Origin: Nitrospirillum amazonense
Lineage (GTDB): Bacteria > Pseudomonadota > Alphaproteobacteria > Azospirillales > Azospirillaceae
DNA length: 64,000 nt
Direction of reading: 5' to 3'
Assembly: GCF_007828045.1 (NCBI RefSeq)
Contig: NZ_VITN01000008.1
Span: 1-64,000 of the forward strand
The position numbers and the translations under genes are program-made. Position 1 is the stretch's first letter. Every line of letters starts with the position of its first letter. Below are positions 54,301 through 62,800 of this stretch, one piece after another. The notes beneath the pieces are model-generated. The model ran no database searches. It was not told the DNA's origin and was given only the letters and a program-made list of their open reading frames with translations.

Positions 54301-55627
54301 CGCGCCCGGTGCCGGTTCCACCTTCGCCTTCACCATCCCGCTGAAGCCATCCAGCGTGCAGGTGGCCCGCCGCGCCGCGGCCGTGGCGGCGCTCAGCGGC
54401 CTGCGGGCCCTGGTGGTCGGGGCCAGCGGTCTGGTGAAGGCGCTGGAACGCCTGGATCTCATGGTGACGTCCGTGGCGGACGCGGACGCCGCCGTGGCCG
54501 AGGTGGCGGCGGATGGGGCTTGGGCCTTCGACATCGTGGTCATCGCCGAAACCCCCTTCGATGCCGCCGTTGGCGCGGACGGTCCCACCTTGGCCGCCCG
54601 GCTGCGGACACTGCCCCGGGCGGCGGCGGCCAAGATGGTGGTGGCGACCGGCCGGCCGCAGGTGGCCGAAGCCGACGCGGCGGTGGACGGCGTGCTGACC
54701 CAGCCGGCGCGGGCCCCGGCGCTGCGCGCCCTGCTCCTGCGCCTGTTCGGCGGCGGCGACATGGTGGAGACCGAGATGGACGGGCCGCTGGCGCGTGACC
54801 GGGGCGCCCGCGGGCTGGGCCGCCGCCTGCTGCTGGTGGATGACAACATGGTCAACCGGTCCGTCGCGCGCATCATGCTGGAACGCGACGGTTATACCGT
54901 CGACATGGCGGAGGACGGCCAGGCGGCGGTGGCCGCCTGCCGGACCACGGCCTATGACCTGGTGCTGATGGACGTGCAGATGCCGGTGATGGACGGCGTG
55001 ACCGCCACCCAGGTGCTGCGCCGTGACCTGGGCCTGCGCCATCTGCCCATCCTGGCCATGACCGCCAACGCCATGGTGGGCATGCGCGAGGAATACCTGG
55101 CCGCCGGCATGGACGACTACGTCTCCAAGCCCTTTGACCAGCAGCAGTTCCTGGACACGGTGGCGCGCTGGGTGGCCAGCGGCGCCGACCATGCCGCCAG
55201 TCTCCAGATTGACGCGGCAGCCGCGTCGCCGGCGGACCCGATGGGGCAGGACGACGCTACCCTGGCCCGGCTGGACCCCGCCGTGCTGGCCGGGTTGCAG
55301 GCCATCGTGCCGCCGGCCGACTTCCGGGTGCTGGTGGAGAATTTCGTTGAGCACGGCCTGGCCCGGGTGCGGCGCATCCAGGCCCTGGCGGAGGCATCGG
55401 ACCTGGCGCCCTTGCGGGCGGAGGCGCACGACCTGATTTCCACCGCCGGCAATGTCGGCCTGGTGGGCCTGCAGGCGCTGGGCCGCCAGATGCACGACGC
55501 CTGCGCCGACGGGGATATGGGCACCGTGCGGGCCCTGGCCGTCCGCATCGGCCGTGTCGGCCCCGGCGCCTGGACGGCGCTGGGCGAACGGTTTATCGGT
55601 AAGGCGGTGGAGGCGGCGGGCGACTAG
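51347..55627 (+). CDS. Hybrid sensor histidine kinase (Cache-HAMP-PAS3-HisKA-HATPase-REC-Hpt)
   Basis: A 1426-residue membrane kinase: TM1 (about 8-26), a dCache-like periplasmic domain (about 35-275), TM2 (about 280-303), HAMP (about 303-352), three PAS domains (about 360-745), HisKA with H777 ([12 protein letters not shown]), and HATPase ([26 protein letters not shown]). A degenerate receiver follows ([20 protein letters not shown], no phospho-Asp), then a true receiver with D1209 ([11 protein letters not shown]), and finally Hpt with H1361 ([14 protein letters not shown]). All steps of a phosphorelay are in one chain. The stand-alone receiver 26 bases downstream is the likely output. Confidence 0.92.
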   Translation: MALGLRRRLLLLLIGTTVPFFLLLLGESRARRNEAVAAVEAQAVELARMAADEQERLLDQVRRLSLGFAQHSALLPTDQCVDDARILKASQPWVSNIHVVKPDGSVVCSSADQPWFNYSDREYVRQAFETGRASTSDYVFGRPSNRVILGTAQPVYRADGPADAGKPDALVLAGLSMDWIEKTGARFSHDGSLFLLVDRTGTVLARIPERRDLVGHNFKDNPFIQAVLNGPADRGEFVTLDGVDRLVGIAALPGSGAHVVVGVDRAAVLAPILADQRRTLAFGGVAALCALLLGWVGVEATVLRGVLALRHAVSRLAAGDRGVRAAIAPGTAEFAELARSFNDMAAALDRHEREIAQREAQFRDLTEVSSDWFWETDPEGRFTQMSQGVGSLGIPAGHFLGRTRRDFAVDPDSFEFQAYEELLAARQPFRNLAYSLYGEDGVLRHVVVSGKPFFDEAGVFRGFRGSGRDRTQQVAAEERLRLLQSVAVHATDGILITEADALDEPGPRIIFVNEAFTTVTGFSWDEAVGRSPRFLQGPLTDRAALERIRQALAAGDPVRQRLLNYTRDRRPFWVDLAIFPARAGTRITHYVALLRDVSDQVAATLHLNAQVTELEAARATLQAQRTLLDNVLNASLDGVFAYDTIRDENFDVRDFRFELVNVTAEKMAGRSAHDLVGRGLKELFPDLAAGGLFDRYVEVVDTGRAATFEYHRDEDGRWFRITAVPWGRGLAVTLSDITREKKREGDLAALADDLAGAKQAAEAANRAKSDFLANMSHEIRTPMNGIMGMTQILLGTALATEQRAYAEAIHDSAQALLNIINNILDISKLEAGKVELEMVDFVLDEVVEGVMALLTPQAREKGLDLDVSVAPEVAGAYRGDPTRLRQVLLNLMGNAVKFTSEGRVSLAITAAPAENGGDRADDRLRLRFTVVDTGVGMGADQQARLFEKFTQADTSINRRYGGTGLGLVISRELVRLMGGSITLDSAPGAGSTFAFTIPLKPSSVQVARRAAAVAALSGLRALVVGASGLVKALERLDLMVTSVADADAAVAEVAADGAWAFDIVVIAETPFDAAVGADGPTLAARLRTLPRAAAAKMVVATGRPQVAEADAAVDGVLTQPARAPALRALLLRLFGGGDMVETEMDGPLARDRGARGLGRRLLLVDDNMVNRSVARIMLERDGYTVDMAEDGQAAVAACRTTAYDLVLMDVQMPVMDGVTATQVLRRDLGLRHLPILAMTANAMVGMREEYLAAGMDDYVSKPFDQQQFLDTVARWVASGADHAASLQIDAAAASPADPMGQDDATLARLDPAVLAGLQAIVPPADFRVLVENFVEHGLARVRRIQALAEASDLAPLRAEAHDLISTAGNVGLVGLQALGRQMHDACADGDMGTVRALAVRIGRVGPGAWTALGERFIGKAVEAAGD

Positions 55628-55653
55628 CCCGTGAGGAATGCCGGCAGGAAAGC

Positions 55654-56040
55654 ATGAGCAAGGGCGCGATCGTATTCGCGGAGGATGAACCCGGCCTGCG
55701 GGCCATGATCGGCGCCCTGTTGAAGGCCGGCGGCTACACCCCCGTGCCCGTGTCCGATGGCGCCCAGTGCCTGCGGATGCTGAGCCAGATGCAGCCGCGC
55801 GCCCTGCTGCTGGATATTGCTATGCCCACGCTGGATGGTTTGCAGACGCTGAAGGCGGTGCGGGGCAGTCACGCCCTGTCCATGGTGCCGGTCATCATGG
55901 TCACCAGCCATGGCGAAGCCGAGGTGCTGCAGGAAGCTCTGCGCAACGGGGCCGCCGGCGTGATCCTGAAACCCTTCAGGGCCGAGGAGTTCATTCCCCG
56001 CATGGAACGCTGCATCGCCCAGGCGCGCGCGCGGCGATAG
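55654..56040 (+). CDS. CheY-like single-domain response regulator
   Basis: A 128-residue receiver with acidic pocket EDEP near residue 11, phospho-acceptor D54 (LLLDIAMPTLDG), switch Ser/Thr in IMVTSHGEAEV, and Lys in VILKPF. There is no output domain. It starts 26 bases after the hybrid kinase, so it most likely accepts phosphate from that Hpt domain and passes the signal by protein contact. Confidence 0.92.
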   Translation: MSKGAIVFAEDEPGLRAMIGALLKAGGYTPVPVSDGAQCLRMLSQMQPRALLLDIAMPTLDGLQTLKAVRGSHALSMVPVIMVTSHGEAEVLQEALRNGAAGVILKPFRAEEFIPRMERCIAQARARR

Positions 56041-56107
56041 GCCGTGGCTTGGCCGCCACGGATTGGTACAGTGTCGCCGACGCGTCGGCGATCATGAAAG
56101 ACAGGAG

Positions 56108-57349
56108 ATGAGCGTGACGGCAGGGGACCAGGCGGCAACCGCGCTGGATGAGGCGGCGATCGGCCGGTGGCGGGATCGCATACGCCAGACCACCTTCGCC
56201 AATTATCATTTCGAGATGGGGATCGCCCTGCTGATGGGCGGCGACGCCCAGGCGGCCCACGGCGCCCTGCAGCGGGCCGTGGAGATCCAGCCGGACCTGG
56301 CCATCCTGTATCCCCTGCTGGCGTGGACGGAGGAGCGGCTGGGCCAAGCCGAGGCCGCGCGGCAGCGGCAGGCCGACCTGCAAGCGCGCGCGCCCGCCTT
56401 GTGGCTGGACGGTTGCGCCAACCTGTCCGCCCGCCTGTTGAAGGACGGCAAGGCGGAAGGCGTGGCGTGGGCCCGCCGTTTCGTGGAACTGGCGCCCGCT
56501 ACCGACATCCGCGTATCGGCGCTGGCCGGCCTGGCGGCCCACGTCGAAGGGCGTGCCCCCGACGCGCTGGCCGCCTGGGCGCACGCCCTGACGATGGCGA
56601 GCGACATCCCGGCCAGTTCAGCCAACGACCTGGCGAGCGCGCTGGCCGATATCTCCAACACCCTTTTCGCGCAGTGGCAGGACGACCAGGCGCGGCGGAC
56701 GGAGTTGGCGCTGGCGGCGGCGCGGGTCGCCGGCCGGCTGGTTCCCACCCGTCCGGATTTGCGCTTCCAAATCATCCGCTGCCTGGTGCGCCTGGTGCGG
56801 CCGCAGGAGGCGGTGCCCGAGATCGAGGGTTACGTCGCCCTGGCGGGCGCGGGCGCCGCGGATGACAAGAACCTGCTGCTGCAATGGGGCATGCGTGACC
56901 TGGCGGCCGGCGACCTGGCCGCGGCGGATGAGCATTTCAGCCGTTGCGCCCAGGTTGACACCGGCTGGGCCCTGCCGGAAAGCCACCGCGCCCTGGTGGC
57001 GCTGCGCCGGGGCGACACGGCCCAGGCGGCGGCCCTCGCCCAGGCGGGCTGCACCCGCGAGCCGCGCAACTATTTCGCCAACCAGTGCCGCGGCCTTGTA
57101 GAGTTTGAGACCGGGGCCCTGGCCGAGGCCGTCGCCAGCCTGAAGCAGGCCAGCGCCCAGGCGCCCAACCAGCCGCTGGCCAAGCTGCTGCTGGCCATGG
57201 TGTTGGACGGTGCGGGGCAGGGGGCCGAGGCGGTGGCCGCCTATCGCGAGGCCGACGCGGAAGGGGGCGCGCTGATGCACCGTCAGCTGACCCTTTACCC
57301 GCCCGCCTACCAGGACCGTGTGGCCAAGCTGGCCCAGAAGGCGGGCTGA
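56108..57349 (+). CDS. TPR-repeat protein
   Basis: A 413-residue soluble protein of helical pairs: NYHFEMGIALLMGGDAQAAH, ALQRAVEIQPDLAILYPLLA, GDLAAADEHFSRCAQVDTGW, NYFANQCRGLVEFETGALAE. It contains roughly eight TPR units and no enzyme domain. AGGAG immediately precedes ATG 56108, and a GTG six bases later (56114) would be better spaced, so the start is uncertain. It follows the CheY-like gene by 67 bases and converges on pseC. A role as a scaffold for glycosylation or signalling is possible but not shown. Confidence 0.8.
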   Translation: MSVTAGDQAATALDEAAIGRWRDRIRQTTFANYHFEMGIALLMGGDAQAAHGALQRAVEIQPDLAILYPLLAWTEERLGQAEAARQRQADLQARAPALWLDGCANLSARLLKDGKAEGVAWARRFVELAPATDIRVSALAGLAAHVEGRAPDALAAWAHALTMASDIPASSANDLASALADISNTLFAQWQDDQARRTELALAAARVAGRLVPTRPDLRFQIIRCLVRLVRPQEAVPEIEGYVALAGAGAADDKNLLLQWGMRDLAAGDLAAADEHFSRCAQVDTGWALPESHRALVALRRGDTAQAAALAQAGCTREPRNYFANQCRGLVEFETGALAEAVASLKQASAQAPNQPLAKLLLAMVLDGAGQGAEAVAAYREADAEGGALMHRQLTLYPPAYQDRVAKLAQKAG

Positions 57350-57380
57350 CGGAGGCGGGCTGACGGAGGCGGGCTGATCC
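57339..57380. repeat. Three tandem 14-bp repeats between convergent TPR and pseC genes
   Basis: AGGCGGGCTGACGG occurs twice exactly and a third time as AGGCGGGCTGATCC. Each copy carries a TGA, and the first supplies the stop codon of the TPR gene. The repeats fill almost the entire gap before pseC. Confidence 0.8.
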
Positions 57381-57382
57381 GG

Positions 57383-58615
57383 TCACGCCTTGATCAGGTG
57401 TTCCAGGGCCGCCACCACCCGGTCGACATCGCCATCGGTCATGGCCGGGAATAGGGGCAGGGACAGGCAGGCTTGGTACCAGCCGTCGGCGCCCGGCAGG
57501 TCCAGGCTGCCATAGCGCTCCCGGTAATAGGGCTGGTGGTGCACCGGGATGTAATGCACCTGGCTGCCCACGCCTTGGGCCTTCAGCGCCGCCATGACGG
57601 CGGCACGGTCCCGGCCCGGGGCCGCGAAGTCGATCAAGACGACATAAAGATGCCAGGCGGGCTTCCCGCCGCTGCGCCCCGCGTGCCGGATGAAGGGGGC
57701 CAGAGGCGCGAGGCGTTCATCGTAGCGCGCCACCATGTCCGCCCGCCGGCGGACGAAACGGTCCAGCTTGCCCAGCTGGCTCAGGCCCAGAGCGGCGTGG
57801 ATGTCGGTCAGGCGGTAATTGTACCCGGGCGCCGGCATCTCGTAATACCAGGGGTTGGCGCCGCCGTCGGCGCCGAAGGCCGCCTTCCTGTCCTGGAAGG
57901 CCGCCGGATCCCGCACCATGCCGTGGCTGACATCGCGGCGCAGGCTGCGCGCCAGGGCGTCGTCATTGGTGGTGACCATGCCGCCCTCGCCGGCGGCGAT
58001 GGTCTTCACCGGGTGGAAGGAGAAGCAGGCCATGGCGGAGCGGTCGCAGGCGCCGATGGCGATGCTGGCTCCGGCCCGGTTGGCGCGCCGGCTGCCCACG
58101 GCGTGGCAGGCATCCTCGATGATGGCCAGGCCGCGTGCCTCGGCCAGGTCGGCCAGGGCGTCCAGGTCCGCCGCCTGGCCGGCGAAGTGCACCGGCGCCA
58201 GGGCGCGCACGCGCCAGCCGGCGGCCTCGGCGCGGGCGATGGCGGCCTCGGCGTCCGCCCGGCCCATCAGGCCGGTTTCGGGATCGACATCGGCGAAGGC
58301 CACCTCCGCCCCGCAGTAGCGGGCGGCGTTGGCGGTGGCCAGGAAGGTGACGCTGGGCACCACCACGGCGTCGCCGGGGTGCAGGTCCAGCGCCATGCAG
58401 GCCAGGTGCAGCGCCGCGGTGCCATTGGCGCAGGCGATGGCGTGGCGGGCGCCCACGGCTTCGGCGAAGGCGTGCTCGAACCGGGTGACGGTGGGCCCCT
58501 GCGTCAGCCAGTCGCCGCGCAGCACGGCGGTGACGGCGGCGATGTCGTCCTCATCGATGGCCTGCCGGCCGTAGGGCAGATAGGGCGGCGAAGACGGCGG
58601 ACCGGCAGCCATCAC
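57383..58615 (-). CDS. pseC: UDP-4-amino-4,6-dideoxy-N-acetyl-beta-L-altrosamine transaminase
   Basis: A 410-residue DegT/AryC1-type PLP aminotransferase, second step of pseudaminic acid synthesis. Signatures: LPYGRQAIDEDDIAAVTAVL, GDWLTQGPTVTRFE, CANGTAALHLACMAL, PSVTFLATANAARYCGAEV, FADVDPETG, IEDACHAVGS, the PLP Lys in FSFHPVKTIAAGEGG, and YNYRLTDIHAALGLSQL. The QGP-x-V-x-FE start and SFHPVKTI motif are typical of PseC (FlmB in Caulobacter). It overlaps pseB by four bases, so the pair is translationally coupled. Confidence 0.93.
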   Translation of the reverse strand: MMAAGPPSSPPYLPYGRQAIDEDDIAAVTAVLRGDWLTQGPTVTRFEHAFAEAVGARHAIACANGTAALHLACMALDLHPGDAVVVPSVTFLATANAARYCGAEVAFADVDPETGLMGRADAEAAIARAEAAGWRVRALAPVHFAGQAADLDALADLAEARGLAIIEDACHAVGSRRANRAGASIAIGACDRSAMACFSFHPVKTIAAGEGGMVTTNDDALARSLRRDVSHGMVRDPAAFQDRKAAFGADGGANPWYYEMPAPGYNYRLTDIHAALGLSQLGKLDRFVRRRADMVARYDERLAPLAPFIRHAGRSGGKPAWHLYVVLIDFAAPGRDRAAVMAALKAQGVGSQVHYIPVHHQPYYRERYGSLDLPGADGWYQACLSLPLFPAMTDGDVDRVVAALEHLIKA

Positions 58616-59634
58616 GGCCTCTGCAGCAGCACGGCCAGGCGTTCAGGGGTCAGCCAGTCGGTGTTGCTGTCGCTGCGATAGCTGAAACCGTCGGGCACCG
58701 GCCTGGCCCCCAGCTTGACGTAGGCCTGGCGGGTCCACCAGTTGAAGGCCGGCTCGATGACGTAGCGATCCTCCATCTCAAAGGTCTGGCGGCTGTCGTC
58801 CTCGGTGATCATGACCTCGTGCAGCTTTTCACCGGGGCGGATGCCGATGACCTTGTGCGGCAGGTCCGGCGCCATGCAGCGGGCCAGGTCGCCCACCCGC
58901 ATGCTGGGAATCTTGGGCACATAGATCTCGCCACCCTGCATCATGCCGAAGCAGGACGCCACGAACTCCACCCCATGCTGCAGGGTGATCCAGAAGCGCG
59001 TCATGCGCTCATCCGTGATGGGCAGTTCGCCGGCGCCCTCGGCGATCAGCCGGCGGAACAGTGGGATGACGCTGCCGCGCGACCCCACCACGTTACCGTA
59101 GCGCACGACGGCGAAGCGGGTGCCCACCGACCCCGACAGGTTGTTCGAGGCCACGAAGATCTTGTCGGACGCCAGCTTGCTGGCACCATACAGGTTGATG
59201 GGGCTGGCGGCCTTGTCGGTGGACAGGGCGATGACCTTGCGCACCCCCGCCGCCAGGGCCGCGTGCACCACGTTCTCCGCCCCGTAGATGTTGGTGCGGA
59301 TGCATTCGATGGGGTTGTACTCCGCCGTCGGCACATGCTTCAGGGCGGCGGCGTGGATGCAGTATTCGACCTCGCGCATCGCCATTTCCAGCCGGGACCG
59401 GTCGCGCACGTCGCCGATGAAGAAACGCAGCACGCCCTCGTGGGCCACGCCCAGCTGCTGCTGCATTTCATACTGTTTGAACTCATCGCGGGAGAAGATG
59501 ATGATCCGGCGCGGCTTGGCGTGTTCCAGCAGATAGCGCACGAACTGGCGGCCGAAGGATCCGGTCCCGCCGGTGATCAGGATGGATGCGCCGTTGAAAT
59601 CGGCCAGGGCCGATTTAAGGAACTTCGACGTCAT
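58612..59634 (-). CDS. pseB: UDP-N-acetylglucosamine 4,6-dehydratase (inverting)
   Basis: A 340-residue SDR-type dehydratase that opens the pseudaminic acid pathway. NAD motif ILITGGTGSFGRQFVRYLL, then IFSRDEFKQYEMQQQL, FFIGDVRDRSRLEMAM, AAALKHVPTAEYNPIE, the Y-x3-K in INLYGASKLASDKIF, and the inverting-type YGNVVGSRGSVIPLF. C-terminal NTDWLTPERL is typical of PseB (FlmA in Caulobacter). It forms a two-gene operon with pseC and diverges from the large TPR glycosyltransferase gene. Confidence 0.95.
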   Translation of the reverse strand: MTSKFLKSALADFNGASILITGGTGSFGRQFVRYLLEHAKPRRIIIFSRDEFKQYEMQQQLGVAHEGVLRFFIGDVRDRSRLEMAMREVEYCIHAAALKHVPTAEYNPIECIRTNIYGAENVVHAALAAGVRKVIALSTDKAASPINLYGASKLASDKIFVASNNLSGSVGTRFAVVRYGNVVGSRGSVIPLFRRLIAEGAGELPITDERMTRFWITLQHGVEFVASCFGMMQGGEIYVPKIPSMRVGDLARCMAPDLPHKVIGIRPGEKLHEVMITEDDSRQTFEMEDRYVIEPAFNWWTRQAYVKLGARPVPDGFSYRSDSNTDWLTPERLAVLLQRP

Positions 59635-59773
59635 GTCTGCCCCCGCCGCCAGGGGAACCGTCCCCCCGGCCTGAAAGATCGCGGAGATCGCCCGGAGAGG
59701 ACGGTCGCCGGATGGTCAGGGGGAGTATAGCGCCAACATCCCGGCAAGTATCAACAATCTGTGTGGTTTATGT

Positions 59774-59810
59774 AATCACCCCACAACTGCTATCCTAACG
59801 GGGTGGTTAC
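59774..59810. promoter_or_regulatory. Inverted repeat TAATCACCCC...GGGGTGGTTA between pseB and the large TPR gene
   Basis: Ten-base arms matching at nine positions flank 17 bases in an AT-rich part of the 247-base divergent gap. Candidate operator for coordinated control of the Pse genes and the glycosyltransferase. Nothing else recognisable is in the gap. Confidence 0.45.
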
Positions 59811-59881
59811 ACGGGGTGGGCTGTTCCGTTGGCGGCGGAACGGTGGTTAAAACTCCGAACAATGTTCCTGACAGGTGATGA

Positions 59882-62800
59882 ATGGTCCATGGCGGCGCCG
59901 GCACGGGGGCGAAGGGCGACCGGCAGGCCGGCGGGCAGGTCGCCGGCTTGCTGGCCCAGGCCATGGACCGGCACCGCGCGGGCGACCTGGCGGGGGCGGA
60001 GACGCTGTACCGCCGTATCCTGGCGCTGGATCCGGCGCAGGCCGACGCGCTGAACCTCTGCGGCGTGACCTGCCATCAGCAGGGACGCTCGGTCGAGGGG
60101 CGCGCCTTGCTGGAACGGGCGCTGGCCGCGCGGCCGGACGACCAAGGCGCGCTGGAAAACCTGGGCCTGCTGCTGGTGCAACAGGGGGACACGGCGGCGG
60201 CGGTGCCCCTGCTGCGGCATACCCTGCGCCTGCATCCCCGCAGCGTTTCCGCCTGGATGTCCCTGGGCTTGGCCTATGCCGAGCTGAAGGATCTTTCGGC
60301 GGCCATGGCCGCCTATCACAGCCTGCTGGATATCGCGCCCCACCATGTGCCCGCCCTGCTGAACCTGGGTGACCTGATGCGCCAGCGCTACGATGGCGAG
60401 GGCGCGGAAATCATGGCCCGGCGCCTGCTGGCGCTGGAACCGGCCAATCCCGCCGGGCACATGGCCTTGGCCAACGCGCTTCAGGTCGTGGGCGATCTGC
60501 CGGCGGCGGAGGCCGCCTTCACCCGCGCGCTGGACTTCGACCCCCAGAATCCGGCGCCGCGCTACAACCGCTCCTACGTGCGGCTGGCCATGGGCCGGCT
60601 GCCGGACGGCTGGGCCGATTACACCATTCGTTTCGCTACCGGAAACATCCAGCCTTGGCGCTACCCTGATCGCCCTCAGTGGGCGGGTGACCCGTTGAAC
60701 GGGCGGCGCCTCATGCTGTGGCGGGAACAGGGGCTGGGCGATGAGTTCATGTTCTCCCCCCTCTATGTCCCGGCCCTCCGCGCGGCGCTGGGCGGGACTG
60801 CCGGCGGTGGTGTCGTCATCCTGACGGAACCCCGGCTGATCGGCCTGATGTCCCGCTACCTGCGGCGCGAGTTGGCGGATCTGGCCGACCGGGTGGAAGT
60901 TCGGCCCGAACCGCTGGGCGGCGACGATTTCGATGTGCATCTGCCCGCCGGCAGCCTGCCCGCCCTGTTCGGCGCCCGCCTGCGCGACTATGCCGGGCGG
61001 GACGGTGGCTGGCTGGCGGCTGATCCTCCGGCGGTGGCGCACTGGCGCCAGCGCCTGGCCGATCTGGGACCGGGGCTGAAAATCGGCATGTGCTGGACCT
61101 CCGGCATCAAGGCGCCGCACCGCGACCCCAATTACCTGGGGCTGACGCGGTGGGCGCCGCTGCTGTCCCTGCCCGGCATCACCTGGGTCGATCTGCAATA
61201 CAGCGACGTCACGGCGGAGCGGCAGGCCGCGGCGGCGGAGGGGCTTCGCCTGCCGCACCGCTTCACCGATCTGGACCAGCGCAACGATATCGAGGGCGTC
61301 GCCGCCCTGATCTCCGCCCTGGACATGGTCATCACCGCCCCCACCTCGGTGGGCGAGATGGCCGGGGCCCTGGGCGTGCCCATCTGGCGCATGGAATTGC
61401 CGGGCGACTGGTCCATGCTCGGCACCCGGGTGCGCCCCTGGTACCCGGCCATGCGCATCTTCCCGGCGGCGACCGTGGCCGATGCCCTGGACCAGGTGCG
61501 GACGGCCCTGCTTACGCTCACTGATTTCGGCATCGAAACGAATGATCTTGAGGCGGCACCCCGGGCGGCTTCCCGGCCCCCCAACTTGCCGACCTTGGCC
61601 CAAGCCTACGATCTGCTGACGGCCGGCCGGACGACAGAGGCGGTGGCCGCCCTGGACGCGCTGATCGCGTGGGGCGAATTGGCGCCGGCCGCCCGGGGCC
61701 AGGCGCTACACCTTCTGGGCTTGGCACGCTTCCAGGGGGGCGATGCGGCCGGGGCGGTGCCCGCCATCGTCCAGGCGCTGGCGTTGCTGCCGCCGGAGCA
61801 ATCGGCCATGCCGGCCAACAACCTGGGCAACGTCCTGCGCCAGCTGGGCCGCCTGGCCGAGGCGGAGGCCGCCTACCGGCGGGCGCTGGCGCAGGACCCG
61901 GCCCTGGCGGCGGCGGCGTCCAACCTGGGGGCGCTGCTGCGCGACCGGGGCGACCTGGCGGGGGCGGAGGCCGTTTTGCTTCACGCCTTGAGACTGGCCC
62001 CCGACCGGGCGGAAACGCTGGTCAACCTGGCGGGCACGATGACGGCCCTGGGGGCCCCGTGGCAGGCGGAATCCCTGGCGCGCCGGGCGGTGGCCCTGGC
62101 GCCGGGAATGGCGCATGCGCATGGCAACCTGGGTACTGCCCTGGTGGCCCAGGGCTGTCTGGGAGAGGGCGCGCGCCACCTGGCCGAGGCCGGGGCGCTG
62201 GACGCCGGTCAGCCGCTGATCCAGTTCAATCTGGGCCTGGCCCGCCTGGCGCAAGGGGACCTGGTGGCGGGTTGGCAGGGCTATGCCCGCCGCGACCTGG
62301 GCGGGGCGGCGGCGGTTCCGCTACCGGCGCCGCCGTGGCGGGGGCGGGATTTGGCGGGACGCACCCTGCTGGTGCGGCGAGAACAGGGCCTGGGGGATGA
62401 GCTGCTGTTCGCCAGCCTCTACCCCGACCTGGCGGGACAGGTGGGCCGACTGGTCATCGACTGCGACCCGCGCCTGGCCGCGCTGTTCGCCCGCGCTTTT
62501 CCCGGGGCCGTCATCGCGCCGGCGGGCCGGACGCTCGATGGTGGCGACGCCCCGGTGCCCGACGCCGCCCTGTCGGCGGGCGACCTGCCGGCCCTGCTGC
62601 GGCCGGATCTGGCCGGTTTCATCGGGGGGCCGGCGGCCTATCTGACCGCCGACCCGGGGTTGGCGGCGCTGTGGACCGGCCGCCTGGCGGCGCTGGGCCC
62701 GGGGCTCAAGGTGGGTGTGTGCTGGCGCAGCGGCTTGCGGACGGAGGAACGCGGCCGGTTGCTGTACCCGCAGCTGGATGAGTGGGACCCGCTGCTGCGG

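Noticed and set aside
59807-61603. A 598-codon leftward frame at the start of the large TPR gene
   Set aside because: The rightward frame 59882-64000 carries TPR and glycosyltransferase motifs throughout; the leftward one is Gln/His/Gly-rich with none.
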